NCBI GenBank assembly: GCA_900320285.1
Contig: ONRQ01000002.1
Coordinates: 62,001 to 126,000 of the forward strand
Source of the DNA: an uncultured Eubacteriales bacterium
GTDB lineage: Bacteria > Bacillota > Clostridia > Peptostreptococcales > Anaerovoracaceae
Reading direction: 5' to 3'
Length of the DNA: 64,000 bases
Made by a program: the position numbers and the translations under genes. Shown here in pieces: positions 1 to 8,167 of the stretch; positions within the stretch are counted from its first letter, which is position 1, and each line of letters starts with the position of its first letter. The notes beneath the pieces were generated by a model. The model was not told the DNA's origin, did no database searches, and saw only the letters and a list, made by a program, of their open reading frames with translations.

Positions 1-204
1 GAACTTCTTAAGGACACGGATTACGTGCGCTTTGCCGGAAGAGCTGTAGAAGTAAAGACTTATGAGCAGATAAACGGCAGCAAGTTTCACGAAGGAGTCC
101 TTAAGGGCAAAGAGGACGGAGTCGTGAAGATAGATACGGGAGCAGGCGAACTTGACATCCCTGCCGATAAAATAGCAAAGATAAATTTAGCAGTAGTTTT
201 CTAA
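1..204 (+). CDS. rimP: Ribosome maturation factor RimP, C-terminal part
   Basis: The window opens inside this gene; the frame is open from base 1 and ends at TAA 202-204, giving the last 67 residues. RimP binds the 30S subunit during assembly, in the cytoplasm. The visible part carries the FAGRAVEVKT stretch and a following small SH3-like beta domain (GVLKGKEDGVVKI), typical of the RimP C-terminal half. It is followed 25 bases later by nusA, the usual partner in Gram-positive operons. Family assignment rests on this short tail plus the neighbour, so it is good but not perfect. Confidence 0.85.
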   Translation, partial: ELLKDTDYVRFAGRAVEVKTYEQINGSKFHEGVLKGKEDGVVKIDTGAGELDIPADKIAKINLAVVF

Positions 205-229
205 ATAAACAGAAAATCAGGAGGAGACA

Positions 230-1348
230 ATGAGCAAGGAATTTCTAGATGCATTTGCAGATCTCAAAAAAGAGAAAAATCTTTCGGAAGAAGAGATCAT
301 CGGAGCAATCAAGGACTCTATCGAGAATGCATACAGGAAGAATTACGGAGCATCCAATGTAAGAGTCGATGTAGACATGAGTGAGGGAAATGTCACTGTT
401 TACATGGGCATGGAGGTTGTTGAGGAAGTCGAAGACGATATGACTCAGATCTCACTTGAGGATGCGAAGGAAATATATGACGGTTATGAGCTCGGCGACG
501 TAGTCGAGTATGAGATCGACCCGAGAGATTTCAACAGAATCGCTGCACAGGGCGCGAAGCAGGTCTTTGTGCAGAAAAACAGAGAGGCTGAACGCACTAA
601 TTCCTACAACGAATTTATCGAGAAGAAGGGAACGATCGTTACGGGAAAGGTCGAGAGGATCTCAAACGGAACAATGCTCATCTCACTCGGCCGTACTGAA
701 GGCCGCGTACCTGCATCCGAGCAGGTCAGAACTGAGAACTTCAAACCGGGAGACCGCATCAAGGTTTACGTAATGGATGTAAAGAAGGAGAACAAGGGAC
801 CTCAGGTACTCCTCTCCAGATCGCATCCGGGACTCGTAAGAGGTCTGTTTGAACTCGAGATACCTGAGATCGCAGACGGAACCGTTGAAATCAAAGGAAC
901 AGCCCGCGAAGCAGGTTCCCGCACAAAAATAGCTGTTTACTCACACGACCCTAATGTTGATCCTGTAGGCGCATGCGTAGGAAACAGAGGAGCAAGAGTC
1001 CAGAATATCGCTGACGAACTCTTTGGCGAAAAGATCGACATCATCGTCTGGGATGAGGACCCTGCAGTTCTTATCAGCAACGTGCTGAGACCTGCCATCG
1101 TTGAAGGCGTTTATATCAACGAAGATGAGAAGGCTGCAACAGCAGTCGTACCTGAACAGCAGCTGTCGCTTGCAATCGGACGCGAAGGTCAGAATGTAAG
1201 ACTTGCTGCAAGAGTCAGCGGATGGAAGATCGATATCAAGAGCAATGATCAGCTCAAGGAGATGGGCTTCGCATTCGATGAATATGAAGATTCCGAAACT
1301 GAAGAAGCCGGAGAGGTCACTGAAATTGAGGAGACACAAAGCAACTAA
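230..1348 (+). CDS. nusA: Transcription termination/antitermination factor NusA
   Basis: NusA binds RNA polymerase and nascent RNA and controls pausing, termination and antitermination. The 372 residues show an N-terminal polymerase-binding domain (about 1-125), an S1 domain from about residue 132 (GTIVTGKVERIS), and two KH domains whose loops read VGNRGARV (about 250) and IGREGQNVR (about 314). It ends in a short acidic tail and lacks the acidic repeats of the E. coli protein, as usual for Firmicutes. The start has AGGAGGAG about 6 bases upstream. Its 3' end overlaps the next gene by 23 bases if that gene starts at TTG 1326. Confidence 0.97.
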   Translation: MSKEFLDAFADLKKEKNLSEEEIIGAIKDSIENAYRKNYGASNVRVDVDMSEGNVTVYMGMEVVEEVEDDMTQISLEDAKEIYDGYELGDVVEYEIDPRDFNRIAAQGAKQVFVQKNREAERTNSYNEFIEKKGTIVTGKVERISNGTMLISLGRTEGRVPASEQVRTENFKPGDRIKVYVMDVKKENKGPQVLLSRSHPGLVRGLFELEIPEIADGTVEIKGTAREAGSRTKIAVYSHDPNVDPVGACVGNRGARVQNIADELFGEKIDIIVWDEDPAVLISNVLRPAIVEGVYINEDEKAATAVVPEQQLSLAIGREGQNVRLAARVSGWKIDIKSNDQLKEMGFAFDEYEDSETEEAGEVTEIEETQSN

Positions 1349-1625
1349 GCCGATGCGAAGATGCATCGCGTGCAGAGAGTCGAAGCCACAGGATGAGCTT
1401 ATAAGATTTGTCCTGGACGGACAGGATCCTGTTGTGGATGTAAGCGGCAGGGCAGAAGGAAGAGGCTTCTATCTTTGCAGGAGTGAGGAATGTATGAGAA
1501 CCGCAGTTAAGCGGAAAGCATTCAATCGTGTGTGCAAGCGAAATCTAGATGAGAAGGAAATCAGCAGACTGATCGGACAGCTGTCCGTCAGCTGCCAAGG
1601 AGGTATGGATGTCAAAGAAAGTTAG
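1326..1625 (+). CDS. rnpM: RNase P modulator RnpM (YlxR family)
   Basis: Small RNA-binding protein of the YlxR family, shown in Bacillus subtilis to bind RNase P RNA and modulate RNase P. I chose the TTG at 1326 because GGAGAGG lies 9 bases upstream (1310-1316) and the product then begins MRRHKATKPMRRCIACRES, matching the usual few residues before the conserved R-x-C-x-x-C segment; ATG 1353 is an alternative but its only purine-rich box is about 19 bases away. Length is 99 residues, normal for the family. It overlaps nusA by 23 bases and infB by 17 bases, so translation of the three is probably coupled. The ylxQ gene that often follows is absent. Confidence 0.88.
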   Translation: MRRHKATKPMRRCIACRESKPQDELIRFVLDGQDPVVDVSGRAEGRGFYLCRSEECMRTAVKRKAFNRVCKRNLDEKEISRLIGQLSVSCQGGMDVKES

Positions 1626-4470
1626 CGAACTTATCAAAGAACTTGACATAAGTATACAGGAATTAAAAGGCTATGCGGACAAGCTTGGTATCGCTATAAG
1701 TTCCGCAAGATCCACAGTTGAGGATCAGGCAGCTGAAAGGCTGACAAGGTCTATCAACATGATGAGAGGAACTTCCTCGGGTTCCAGGACAGGCGGAAAC
1801 AAGCCTAAAATCAAAGCCATCCCGGTTGTGCATAAGGATGGGGCAAGGCCTAAGCCGCCTGCAGGCAAGCCGGTGATCCCAAAGAAGCCTGTTGCGCCTA
1901 AAAATGAAGAGCCTGCAGAAGATAAGATCGAAGCTGTTGAGCCTGAAGCGGAAGAGCCTGAGGCAGTGACAGTTGAGATTCCTGTTGCTGAAAAAGAGCC
2001 TGAAGCGCCAAAACCGGCCGAAGAAAAGCCGGTGGCTTCTGATGAGCCTGCAGTACCTGAAAAGGAAGAAGCAGAAGTAAGCGCTGCGGAGACAGCCGCT
2101 GCTCCTGAACCTGCTGCAGAGAAGGCAGAGGAAAAACCTGCTGAGGCTCCGGCCGAACCAAAAGAGGCAGAACCTGCAGAGCCGAAGAAGGCCGAAAGCG
2201 CAAAACCGGAACCTGCCAAGGAAGAGGAGTATGTTAATGCTCCGGGTAAGCCTATGCGTTTCAAAAAGATCTCTGATGCCGAGACCGAAAGGAAAAAAGC
2301 TGAAGAACAGAAACGCCAGATGCGCGAGAAAAGGTCGCAGAACAAGGCTTCGGACGGTGACAAGAAGAGATCTTCAAAGAATAAAGGAGAAAAAGACCGT
2401 CAGGATCGTTCTGATCGCAAGGAACGTCAGGACCGTAAGGATCGTCCGGACCGCCAGAGAAAGCCGCAGGGCGAAAGACCGGCTCCTGCACCATCTTCGG
2501 GCGGTGGTAAGGCTTCAAAGGGAAAGAGCAAGAAGTTCTTCGATAACCGTGACAGAGACAAGCAGTCCAGATTTGACAGGCGCGAAGACGGACCTGGCGG
2601 ACGCAGGAACAACAGCAATAATATTTATGATGAAGCTGCTCTCGAGAAGCAGGAACGTCATAAGAAAAAGTATAAGACCAAGGTTGTTGAGGAGCCTACA
2701 GTGGAGGAACTCCTGCCTGAAGGAACCATCGCTGTGACAGTTCCGATCACCGTAGCAGGTCTTTCCGAGCAGGCTGAGATCAGCGTCAGCAAGATCATCA
2801 TGGCTATGATGCAGATGGGCGTAATGGCAACTATCAATCAGACTCTCGACAAAGATGCAGTAGAGATGCTCGCAGAGGATCTCGGGCTCCAGATCGTTGT
2901 GACTGAAGAAGAAGCTGAGATAGAAGAACCGGGAATCGACATGCATGAGGACTCGGAAAACGAACTCAAGCCTCGTCCACCGATCATCACTGTCATGGGT
3001 CACGTTGACCATGGTAAGACCTCGCTGCTCGATGCTATCAGAAACACAAACGTTACAGCAGGCGAGTCAGGCGGTATCACACAGCACATCGGTGCATCCG
3101 AGGTAATGATCAACGGAAGAAGGATCGTTTTCCTCGATACGCCGGGACACGAAGCGTTCACAACTATGCGTGCAAGAGGAGCACAGGTCACTGACATCGC
3201 GGTACTGGTAGTAGCTGCAGATGACGGCGTAATGCCGCAGACCATAGAGTCGATAAGCCATGCCAAGGCTGCGAATGTTCCTATCATAGTTGCAATAAAT
3301 AAGATGGACAAGCCGGGCGCAAATCCGGACAGAGTAAAACAGGAACTCATGGAGCACGGCGTGCTCGTAGAGGACTGGGGTGGCGAAGTTATATCCGTTC
3401 CTGTTTCCGCTAAGAAGGGCGAGGGCATCACTGACCTGCTTGAGATGATCCTTCTTCAGGCAGACATGCTCGAACTCAGAGCAAATCCTGACAGACTGGC
3501 TCTCGGTACTGTTATCGAGGCAAGACTCGACAAGGCAAAAGGTCCTGTCGCAACTCTCCTCGTATCGAACGGTACTCTCAAGACCGGACAGAGCGTAGTT
3601 GCGGGAACGACATCCGGAAAGATCCGTGTCATGACAGACGACAAGGGCAAGACCATCCGCAAGGCAGGTCCTGCTACGGCTGTTGAGATCCTCGGACTTT
3701 CAGATGTACCTGATGCCGGCGACGCGTTCAATGTAGTAAGAGACGACAAGACAGCCCGTGAAATCGCTGCAAACCGCAAGGAAAAGATGAGAGAGGAAGT
3801 CCTGGCAAAGAACGCCAGCATGACTCTCGAGAAGCTCTTCAGCCAGATCCAGGAGGGCGAAGCCAAGGAACTCAACCTCATCGTCAAGGCAGACGTGCAG
3901 GGATCTGTCGGAGCCATCATTACTTCGCTCGAGAAGCTTGAGACTCCTGAGGTCAAGATCAACGTCATTCACAGCGGCGTAGGTACTATCAACGAGTCCG
4001 ACGTAATGCTTGCCGAGACATCCAACGCGATCATCATCGGATTCAACGTCAGACCGACTACAGCCGTTACCAACCAGGCCCAGGCTGCTGATGTCGAGAT
4101 CAGACTCTACAGGGTCATCTACGACATCATTGATGAGATCCAGGATGCCATGAAGGGCATGCTCGATCCGGAGTACAAGGAAGAAGTACTCGGAAAGGCT
4201 GTTGTCAGGGATACATTCAAGGTGCCTGGCGTCGGCATAATCGCCGGCTGCTATGTCAACGAGGGTATTGTAAAGAGAAATGCCCAGATAAGACTGGTAA
4301 GAGACGGCATTGTTATACATGAGGGCGTGATCAGCTCACTCAGAAGATTCAAGGACGACGTCAGAGAAGTCGCTGCCGGATACGAGTGCGGACTCGGTAT
4401 CGAGAAGTACAACGACATCAAGCCTGACGACGTGATCGAATGCTTCAACATGGTTGAAGTAGCACGTTAA
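1609..4470 (+). CDS. infB: Translation initiation factor IF-2
   Basis: GTPase that brings initiator tRNA to the 30S subunit. The 953 residues comprise an N-terminal IF2-N helical segment (1-50), a long low-complexity region (about 60-370) and then the conserved core. The linker is first Glu/Pro/Ala-rich, then Lys/Arg/Asp-rich with DR-type repeats ([15 protein letters not shown]). The G domain has GHVDHGKT (about 464), DTPGHE (about 510) and NKMD (about 564), followed by domain II and the C1 and C2 domains. ATG 1609 has AAGGAGG 5 bases upstream, inside rnpM. Length is at the high end for Firmicutes because of the linker. The assignment is secure. Confidence 0.98.
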   Translation: MSKKVSELIKELDISIQELKGYADKLGIAISSARSTVEDQAAERLTRSINMMRGTSSGSRTGGNKPKIKAIPVVHKDGARPKPPAGKPVIPKKPVAPKNEEPAEDKIEAVEPEAEEPEAVTVEIPVAEKEPEAPKPAEEKPVASDEPAVPEKEEAEVSAAETAAAPEPAAEKAEEKPAEAPAEPKEAEPAEPKKAESAKPEPAKEEEYVNAPGKPMRFKKISDAETERKKAEEQKRQMREKRSQNKASDGDKKRSSKNKGEKDRQDRSDRKERQDRKDRPDRQRKPQGERPAPAPSSGGGKASKGKSKKFFDNRDRDKQSRFDRREDGPGGRRNNSNNIYDEAALEKQERHKKKYKTKVVEEPTVEELLPEGTIAVTVPITVAGLSEQAEISVSKIIMAMMQMGVMATINQTLDKDAVEMLAEDLGLQIVVTEEEAEIEEPGIDMHEDSENELKPRPPIITVMGHVDHGKTSLLDAIRNTNVTAGESGGITQHIGASEVMINGRRIVFLDTPGHEAFTTMRARGAQVTDIAVLVVAADDGVMPQTIESISHAKAANVPIIVAINKMDKPGANPDRVKQELMEHGVLVEDWGGEVISVPVSAKKGEGITDLLEMILLQADMLELRANPDRLALGTVIEARLDKAKGPVATLLVSNGTLKTGQSVVAGTTSGKIRVMTDDKGKTIRKAGPATAVEILGLSDVPDAGDAFNVVRDDKTAREIAANRKEKMREEVLAKNASMTLEKLFSQIQEGEAKELNLIVKADVQGSVGAIITSLEKLETPEVKINVIHSGVGTINESDVMLAETSNAIIIGFNVRPTTAVTNQAQAADVEIRLYRVIYDIIDEIQDAMKGMLDPEYKEEVLGKAVVRDTFKVPGVGIIAGCYVNEGIVKRNAQIRLVRDGIVIHEGVISSLRRFKDDVREVAAGYECGLGIEKYNDIKPDDVIECFNMVEVAR

Positions 4471-4483
4471 TAACGGAGATAAA

Positions 4484-4858
4484 ATGGCTAAATACAGACA
4501 GGGAAGACTCAGCGAAGAGATAAAGAAGAGCGTAAGCGGCTTTCTTATCAACGGAGCTAAGGACCCGGCACTTACTTCAAGAATAATAAGCATTACCGGC
4601 GTTGAAGTGACACGCGATCTCAGCTATGCGACGATCTACGTATCACCGGTCTGCCTTTCGGATGAAGACAAGGAAATGGTATATTCAGGCGTCCTTGCGG
4701 GTTTTGAGCGCGCAAAAGGCGCCATCAGAGGCCAGGTGTCGAGAGACATAAAGCTGAGACATACGCCTGAACTTATATTCAAACTTGACTCATCACAGGA
4801 TTACGGCAGACATATCGATTCTATAATCGACAGCCTTACATACAGCAACGAGGAATGA
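4484..4858 (+). CDS. rbfA: 30S ribosome-binding factor RbfA
   Basis: Single KH-fold protein (124 residues) that binds the 30S subunit late in assembly and helps 16S rRNA 5' end maturation. It begins RQGRLSEEIKKSVSGFL, the usual RbfA opening, and has the LSYATIYVSP strand and the RHTPELIFKLD strand typical of the family. GGAG lies 7 bases before the ATG. The stop codon overlaps the start of nrnA (ATGA), so the two are translationally coupled. It sits in the conserved infB-rbfA-nrnA-truB order. Confidence 0.97.
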   Translation: MAKYRQGRLSEEIKKSVSGFLINGAKDPALTSRIISITGVEVTRDLSYATIYVSPVCLSDEDKEMVYSGVLAGFERAKGAIRGQVSRDIKLRHTPELIFKLDSSQDYGRHIDSIIDSLTYSNEE

Positions 4859-5829
4859 ACGACACTATAAAAAGCATTGCAACAATAATGAAAGATCTTG
4901 ACGGCATACTGCTGTTTCCGCACACAAACATGGACGGGGATGCGCTGGGCTCATGCTCGGCGCTTTGTCTTGCGCTCAGAAGCCTGGGCAAGAAGGCATA
5001 TGTCATGATCAACGAGCCGGTGCCGAAGAACCTCGATTTTCTGGAATGCGGATGTACTACGACCGATGACAGCGTGCTTGAAGACGTTCAGCTTTCTCTT
5101 ATGATCGACTGCAATGGCATGAACCGTATCACCGGCAGAGAGAAAGCCTGGGAGAGAGGCCGTCTCAAGGGATGTTTCGATCACCATGCCACAAAGGCCA
5201 AGGAAATCAGATACGATTTTGCAAGGATAGAGACAAAGGCCGCCGCAGTGGGAGAGATCGTATATAACGTGATAAGAGCTCTTGGCGTAGAGATATCTCT
5301 CGATATAGCAAACTGCATATTCACAGCTATTACAACTGATACCGGGAACTTCCAGCACAGCAACACTACAAGCCGCTCGCATGAGATAGCCGGACATCTT
5401 TACAAGATCGAAGGATTCAACTCCAAGGTAATATCCGCGCTCATTTATGACCGGAGAACAAAGGAGGCTCTCAGGATGGAAAGCGAGGTCATCTCAGATC
5501 TTGATTTCTACGCAAACGGAAAGCTTGCTGTCGGAAAGGTCACTCAGAAGCTGCTAAAGGAAAACGGCTGTACTCTCGATGAGGCAGACGGCATCATACA
5601 GAAGATGATGAGTATCGACGGAGTCGAGGGGGCCTGCCTGTTCAAGGAGACTGAGACAAACGTCAGAGCAAGTCTCAGGGGACGGACCTATGCAAACATG
5701 GCTGCAGCTGCTGCGAAATTCGGCGGAGGCGGACATGTTCTTGCTGCAGGATGCACATTCTTCATGCCTCTTGAAGAAGCCGAGAAACAGCTTATCCCGG
5801 TTCTGATCGATACCGTGAATGCTTGCTGA
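4855..5829 (+). CDS. nrnA: DHH-family nanoRNase / pAp phosphatase NrnA
   Basis: Cytoplasmic phosphoesterase that degrades very short RNAs and, in characterised members, dephosphorylates pAp to AMP. The 324 residues contain the metal-binding MDGDALG motif (about 25), the family-defining DHH (about 108-110) and a C-terminal DHHA1 domain ending in a glycine-rich GGGGHVLAAG loop (about 289). Length is normal. It starts inside the rbfA stop codon and its own stop lies just before truB, so it belongs to the same operon. Whether it acts mainly on RNA or on pAp cannot be told from sequence. Confidence 0.93.
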   Translation: MNDTIKSIATIMKDLDGILLFPHTNMDGDALGSCSALCLALRSLGKKAYVMINEPVPKNLDFLECGCTTTDDSVLEDVQLSLMIDCNGMNRITGREKAWERGRLKGCFDHHATKAKEIRYDFARIETKAAAVGEIVYNVIRALGVEISLDIANCIFTAITTDTGNFQHSNTTSRSHEIAGHLYKIEGFNSKVISALIYDRRTKEALRMESEVISDLDFYANGKLAVGKVTQKLLKENGCTLDEADGIIQKMMSIDGVEGACLFKETETNVRASLRGRTYANMAAAAAKFGGGGHVLAAGCTFFMPLEEAEKQLIPVLIDTVNAC

Positions 5830-5834
5830 AAGAA

Positions 5835-6725
5835 ATGACAGACGGAATCATAAACGTAAATAAGCCGGCCGGATGGACATCTCAGGATGTCTGCTCAAAA
5901 CTCAGGCACGTGCTTCATATCAGAAAAATAGGACACACAGGAACGCTCGACCCGATGGCTACGGGCGTTTTGCCTGTATGTGTGGGAAAAGCCACGCGCA
6001 TAATCGAGTACTATGACAGGGATTCCAAATCATATCACGCTTCGATGAGGCTGGGAATCACGACCGATACTCTCGATATAACGGGTGAAGTACTTGAAAC
6101 GGCCGGATATTCGAATATTGACGAAAAAGCCGTGAGAGAGGCTTTTAAGGCGTATACGGGCCATGTGATGCAGATACCCCCAAAGTATTCGGCGCTAAAG
6201 ATAGACGGCAAAAGAGCATACGACCTGGCCCGTGAAGGAAAGGACTTTGAAATCAAGGCGCGTGAGATAATCATCTATGATAATTCGATCACGCGGATAG
6301 ACCTGGAAGCGGGAGAGATAGAGTTTAATGTCACTTGCTCAAAAGGCACATATATACGGACAATATGTGATGATATAGGCAGAGCGCTTGGCTGCGGGGC
6401 AACAATGACCGCACTGACACGTACCGCGTCCGGATACTTCCGGCTGGAAGACTCATATACGATCGAAGAGATCATAAATGAGACAGATCCGCTCAATACC
6501 ATGCTGGTTCCGGCAGATATCACTCTGGAAAAGCTGGGAAAGGCCTTACTTAACGATAATAGAATTACTGCCTTTATGAACGGAAACAGCTCCTGGAGCA
6601 CCGGATTCCGCATCACAGAGCCATCTGAATTTGATAATCTGTACCGTGTGTATGGAAAAGACGTTTTTCTGGGCGTCGCGGCGGTTGAAAACGGATCACT
6701 GGTGCCGCAAAAGGTAATAAAATAG
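5835..6725 (+). CDS. truB: tRNA pseudouridine(55) synthase TruB
   Basis: Makes the pseudouridine of the T-loop (position 55) in tRNAs. The start region reads DGIINVNKPAGWTSQDV and the catalytic loop GHTGTLDPMATGVLP carries the nucleophilic Asp at residue 39. The conserved KGTYIRTI stretch follows near residue 170, and a short PUA-like C-terminal region is present. I chose ATG 5835 (296 residues); a TTG at 5823 in the same frame would add four residues but overlaps nrnA and has no ribosome site. The gene follows nrnA with a gap of five bases. Confidence 0.96.
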   Translation: MTDGIINVNKPAGWTSQDVCSKLRHVLHIRKIGHTGTLDPMATGVLPVCVGKATRIIEYYDRDSKSYHASMRLGITTDTLDITGEVLETAGYSNIDEKAVREAFKAYTGHVMQIPPKYSALKIDGKRAYDLAREGKDFEIKAREIIIYDNSITRIDLEAGEIEFNVTCSKGTYIRTICDDIGRALGCGATMTALTRTASGYFRLEDSYTIEEIINETDPLNTMLVPADITLEKLGKALLNDNRITAFMNGNSSWSTGFRITEPSEFDNLYRVYGKDVFLGVAAVENGSLVPQKVIK

Positions 6726-6731
6726 CAAAAC

Positions 6732-7676
6732 ATGATAATAATCAACAGTCTTGACCAACTGAATCTGAAAAAGAAGACTTCCGTAGCGCTCGGAAACTTC
6801 GACGGCATCCATATCGGACACCGTGAGATATTCCGCGCGGCACTCGACGCTGCGGCAGAGCAGGACCTCGATTCACTCTGCTTTACTTTTTCAAATCACC
6901 CGTTCAACTTCATACTGAGGCGTGAAGACAGTGATCCCGATGCGGTAAAACTGATCTGCACCGAAGAGGAAAAGATCGCGCTTATTGAAGAGATGGGCTT
7001 CGATATCCTTGTTAATGTACCGTTTGACGAGTACATCATGACTATGAAGGCTCACGATTTCTTCATGAACATCGTTAAGGAGAAACTGAATGCCGGATAC
7101 GTATCGGTAGGATTTAACTATACCTATGGTGCAAGGGCAACAGGCAGGCCGGATACCCTGCGAAGTGAATGCAGGGATGCAGGCATAGGACTGAGCGTAC
7201 ATGAAGCCGTGATAGTAGACGGTGAAGTCGTAAGTTCTACTCTTATCAGAGAGATGATAGCTACAGGCAATATGGAAATGACCGCGAGACTTCTCGGAAG
7301 ACCGTATTCCTTCACGGGCACGGTCAGACACGGAAAGAGGCTCGGAAGCCGCATGGGGATCCCGACAATAAATATTCCCGCTCCCGGCAGACAGATGCTG
7401 CCGCCGAATGGTGTGTATTTCAGCCGTATCCTGATCGACGGTACTGAATATAACAGCGTATCCAACATAGGCCTGAATCCTACAGTAAATGATGACATCA
7501 GGAAAAAGACCATAGAGACCAATATCTTTGATTTTGACGATGATGCCTATGGAAAGGAAGTCACGGTTTATTTTGATCGTTTCTCACGTGGAGAGAGGAA
7601 GTTCAGGAACAAGGAGGAGCTCTTTGCGCAGATCGCCCGTGACTGTACAAACGCCCTGAATTATCGAAAAAAATGA
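6732..7676 (+). CDS. ribF: Bifunctional riboflavin kinase / FAD synthetase
   Basis: Converts riboflavin to FMN and then FAD. The 314 residues show the N-terminal nucleotidylyltransferase with the GNFDGIHIGH motif (about 22-31) and the NYTYGARATG segment (about 130), followed by the C-terminal riboflavin kinase domain beginning GTVRHGKRLG with GIPTINI (about 195-220). Both halves look intact and of normal length. The upstream gap to truB is only six bases and shows no clear ribosome site, which suggests coupling to truB translation. Confidence 0.96.
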   Translation: MIIINSLDQLNLKKKTSVALGNFDGIHIGHREIFRAALDAAAEQDLDSLCFTFSNHPFNFILRREDSDPDAVKLICTEEEKIALIEEMGFDILVNVPFDEYIMTMKAHDFFMNIVKEKLNAGYVSVGFNYTYGARATGRPDTLRSECRDAGIGLSVHEAVIVDGEVVSSTLIREMIATGNMEMTARLLGRPYSFTGTVRHGKRLGSRMGIPTINIPAPGRQMLPPNGVYFSRILIDGTEYNSVSNIGLNPTVNDDIRKKTIETNIFDFDDDAYGKEVTVYFDRFSRGERKFRNKEELFAQIARDCTNALNYRKK

Positions 7677-7681
7677 TAGAC

Positions 7682-7700
7682 AACACGTTCCATTCGTGTT
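7682..7700 (+). other. Hairpin after ribF
   Basis: AACACG (7682-7687) and CGTGTT (7695-7700) form a perfect 6-bp stem with a 7-base loop, directly after the ribF stop. No run of T follows, so it is a poor intrinsic terminator; it may be a processing or stability element at the ribF/rpsO boundary. Confidence 0.35.
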
Positions 7701-7732
7701 AATATACCAACGTTGTAAATCAATTCAATATA

Positions 7733-7777
7733 CCCGCGCCGCAGTGGTTCGCATCTCCGACGGCCACGCAGAGCGGG
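7733..7777 (+). promoter_or_regulatory. Structured rpsO leader, possible S15 autoregulatory site
   Basis: In the 128-base gap before rpsO, CCCGC (7733-7737) can pair with GCGGG (7773-7777), enclosing an inner stem GTGG (7744-7747) with CCAC (7764-7767). A stem with an internal loop just upstream of rpsO is the kind of structure S15 uses for feedback control in several bacteria. The structural pairing is seen; the regulatory role is inference. The ribosome site AAAGGAG of rpsO lies about 15 bases downstream. Confidence 0.4.
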
Positions 7778-7804
7778 CGAACTAAAGAAAAGGAGTTTAT
7801 TTTT

Positions 7805-8071
7805 ATGCTTACAAAAGAGAAAAAACAGGAAATCATTAAAGAGTATGCAGTTAAAGAAGGCGATACAGGTTCCCCAGAGGTTCAGGTAGCTATCCTTACT
7901 TACAGAATCAACGACCTCAACGAGCATCTCAAAGAACATCATAAAGACCACCACTCCAGAAGAGGTCTTCTGAAGATGGTAGGACAGAGAAGAAACCTTC
8001 TCAAGTACCTCAGAGAGACAGATATCGAAAGATACAGAAGCCTTATTGCACGTCTCGGACTGAGAAAATAA
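7805..8071 (+). CDS. rpsO: 30S ribosomal protein S15
   Basis: Primary 16S rRNA-binding protein of the small-subunit platform. The 88 residues match family length and show the four-helix pattern with [20 protein letters not shown] and RRNLLKYLR, the rRNA-contacting segments. ATG 7805 is preceded by an AAAGGAG box about 8 bases upstream. It sits between ribF and pnp, the classic order. A structured leader upstream may provide feedback control. Confidence 0.98.
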   Translation: MLTKEKKQEIIKEYAVKEGDTGSPEVQVAILTYRINDLNEHLKEHHKDHHSRRGLLKMVGQRRNLLKYLRETDIERYRSLIARLGLRK

Positions 8072-8083
8072 TATCTGACAATG

Positions 8084-8110
8084 AAGCGGGAGCACGCCTC
8101 CCGCTTTGTA
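8084..8110 (+). terminator. Intrinsic terminator between rpsO and pnp
   Basis: AAGCGGGAG (8084-8092) pairs with CTCCCGCTT (8098-8106), followed by TGTATGTATTT. The 9-bp stem is strong but the T tract is interrupted, so it is probably a partial terminator or processing site, as in the rpsO-pnp gap of other bacteria. Confidence 0.7.
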
Positions 8111-8167
8111 TGTATTTAGTTAATGCCCATAAGAGGAGAATGATTAACAGGAAGGAGTTGTTAATAA

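Noticed and set aside
1725..2363. Long open frame on the minus strand opposite the IF-2 linker (212 codons, Ser/Ala-rich)
   Set aside because: It is the antisense of a Glu/Lys/Pro/Ala low-complexity coding region, which keeps the opposite frame open by composition; no ribosome site or family match.
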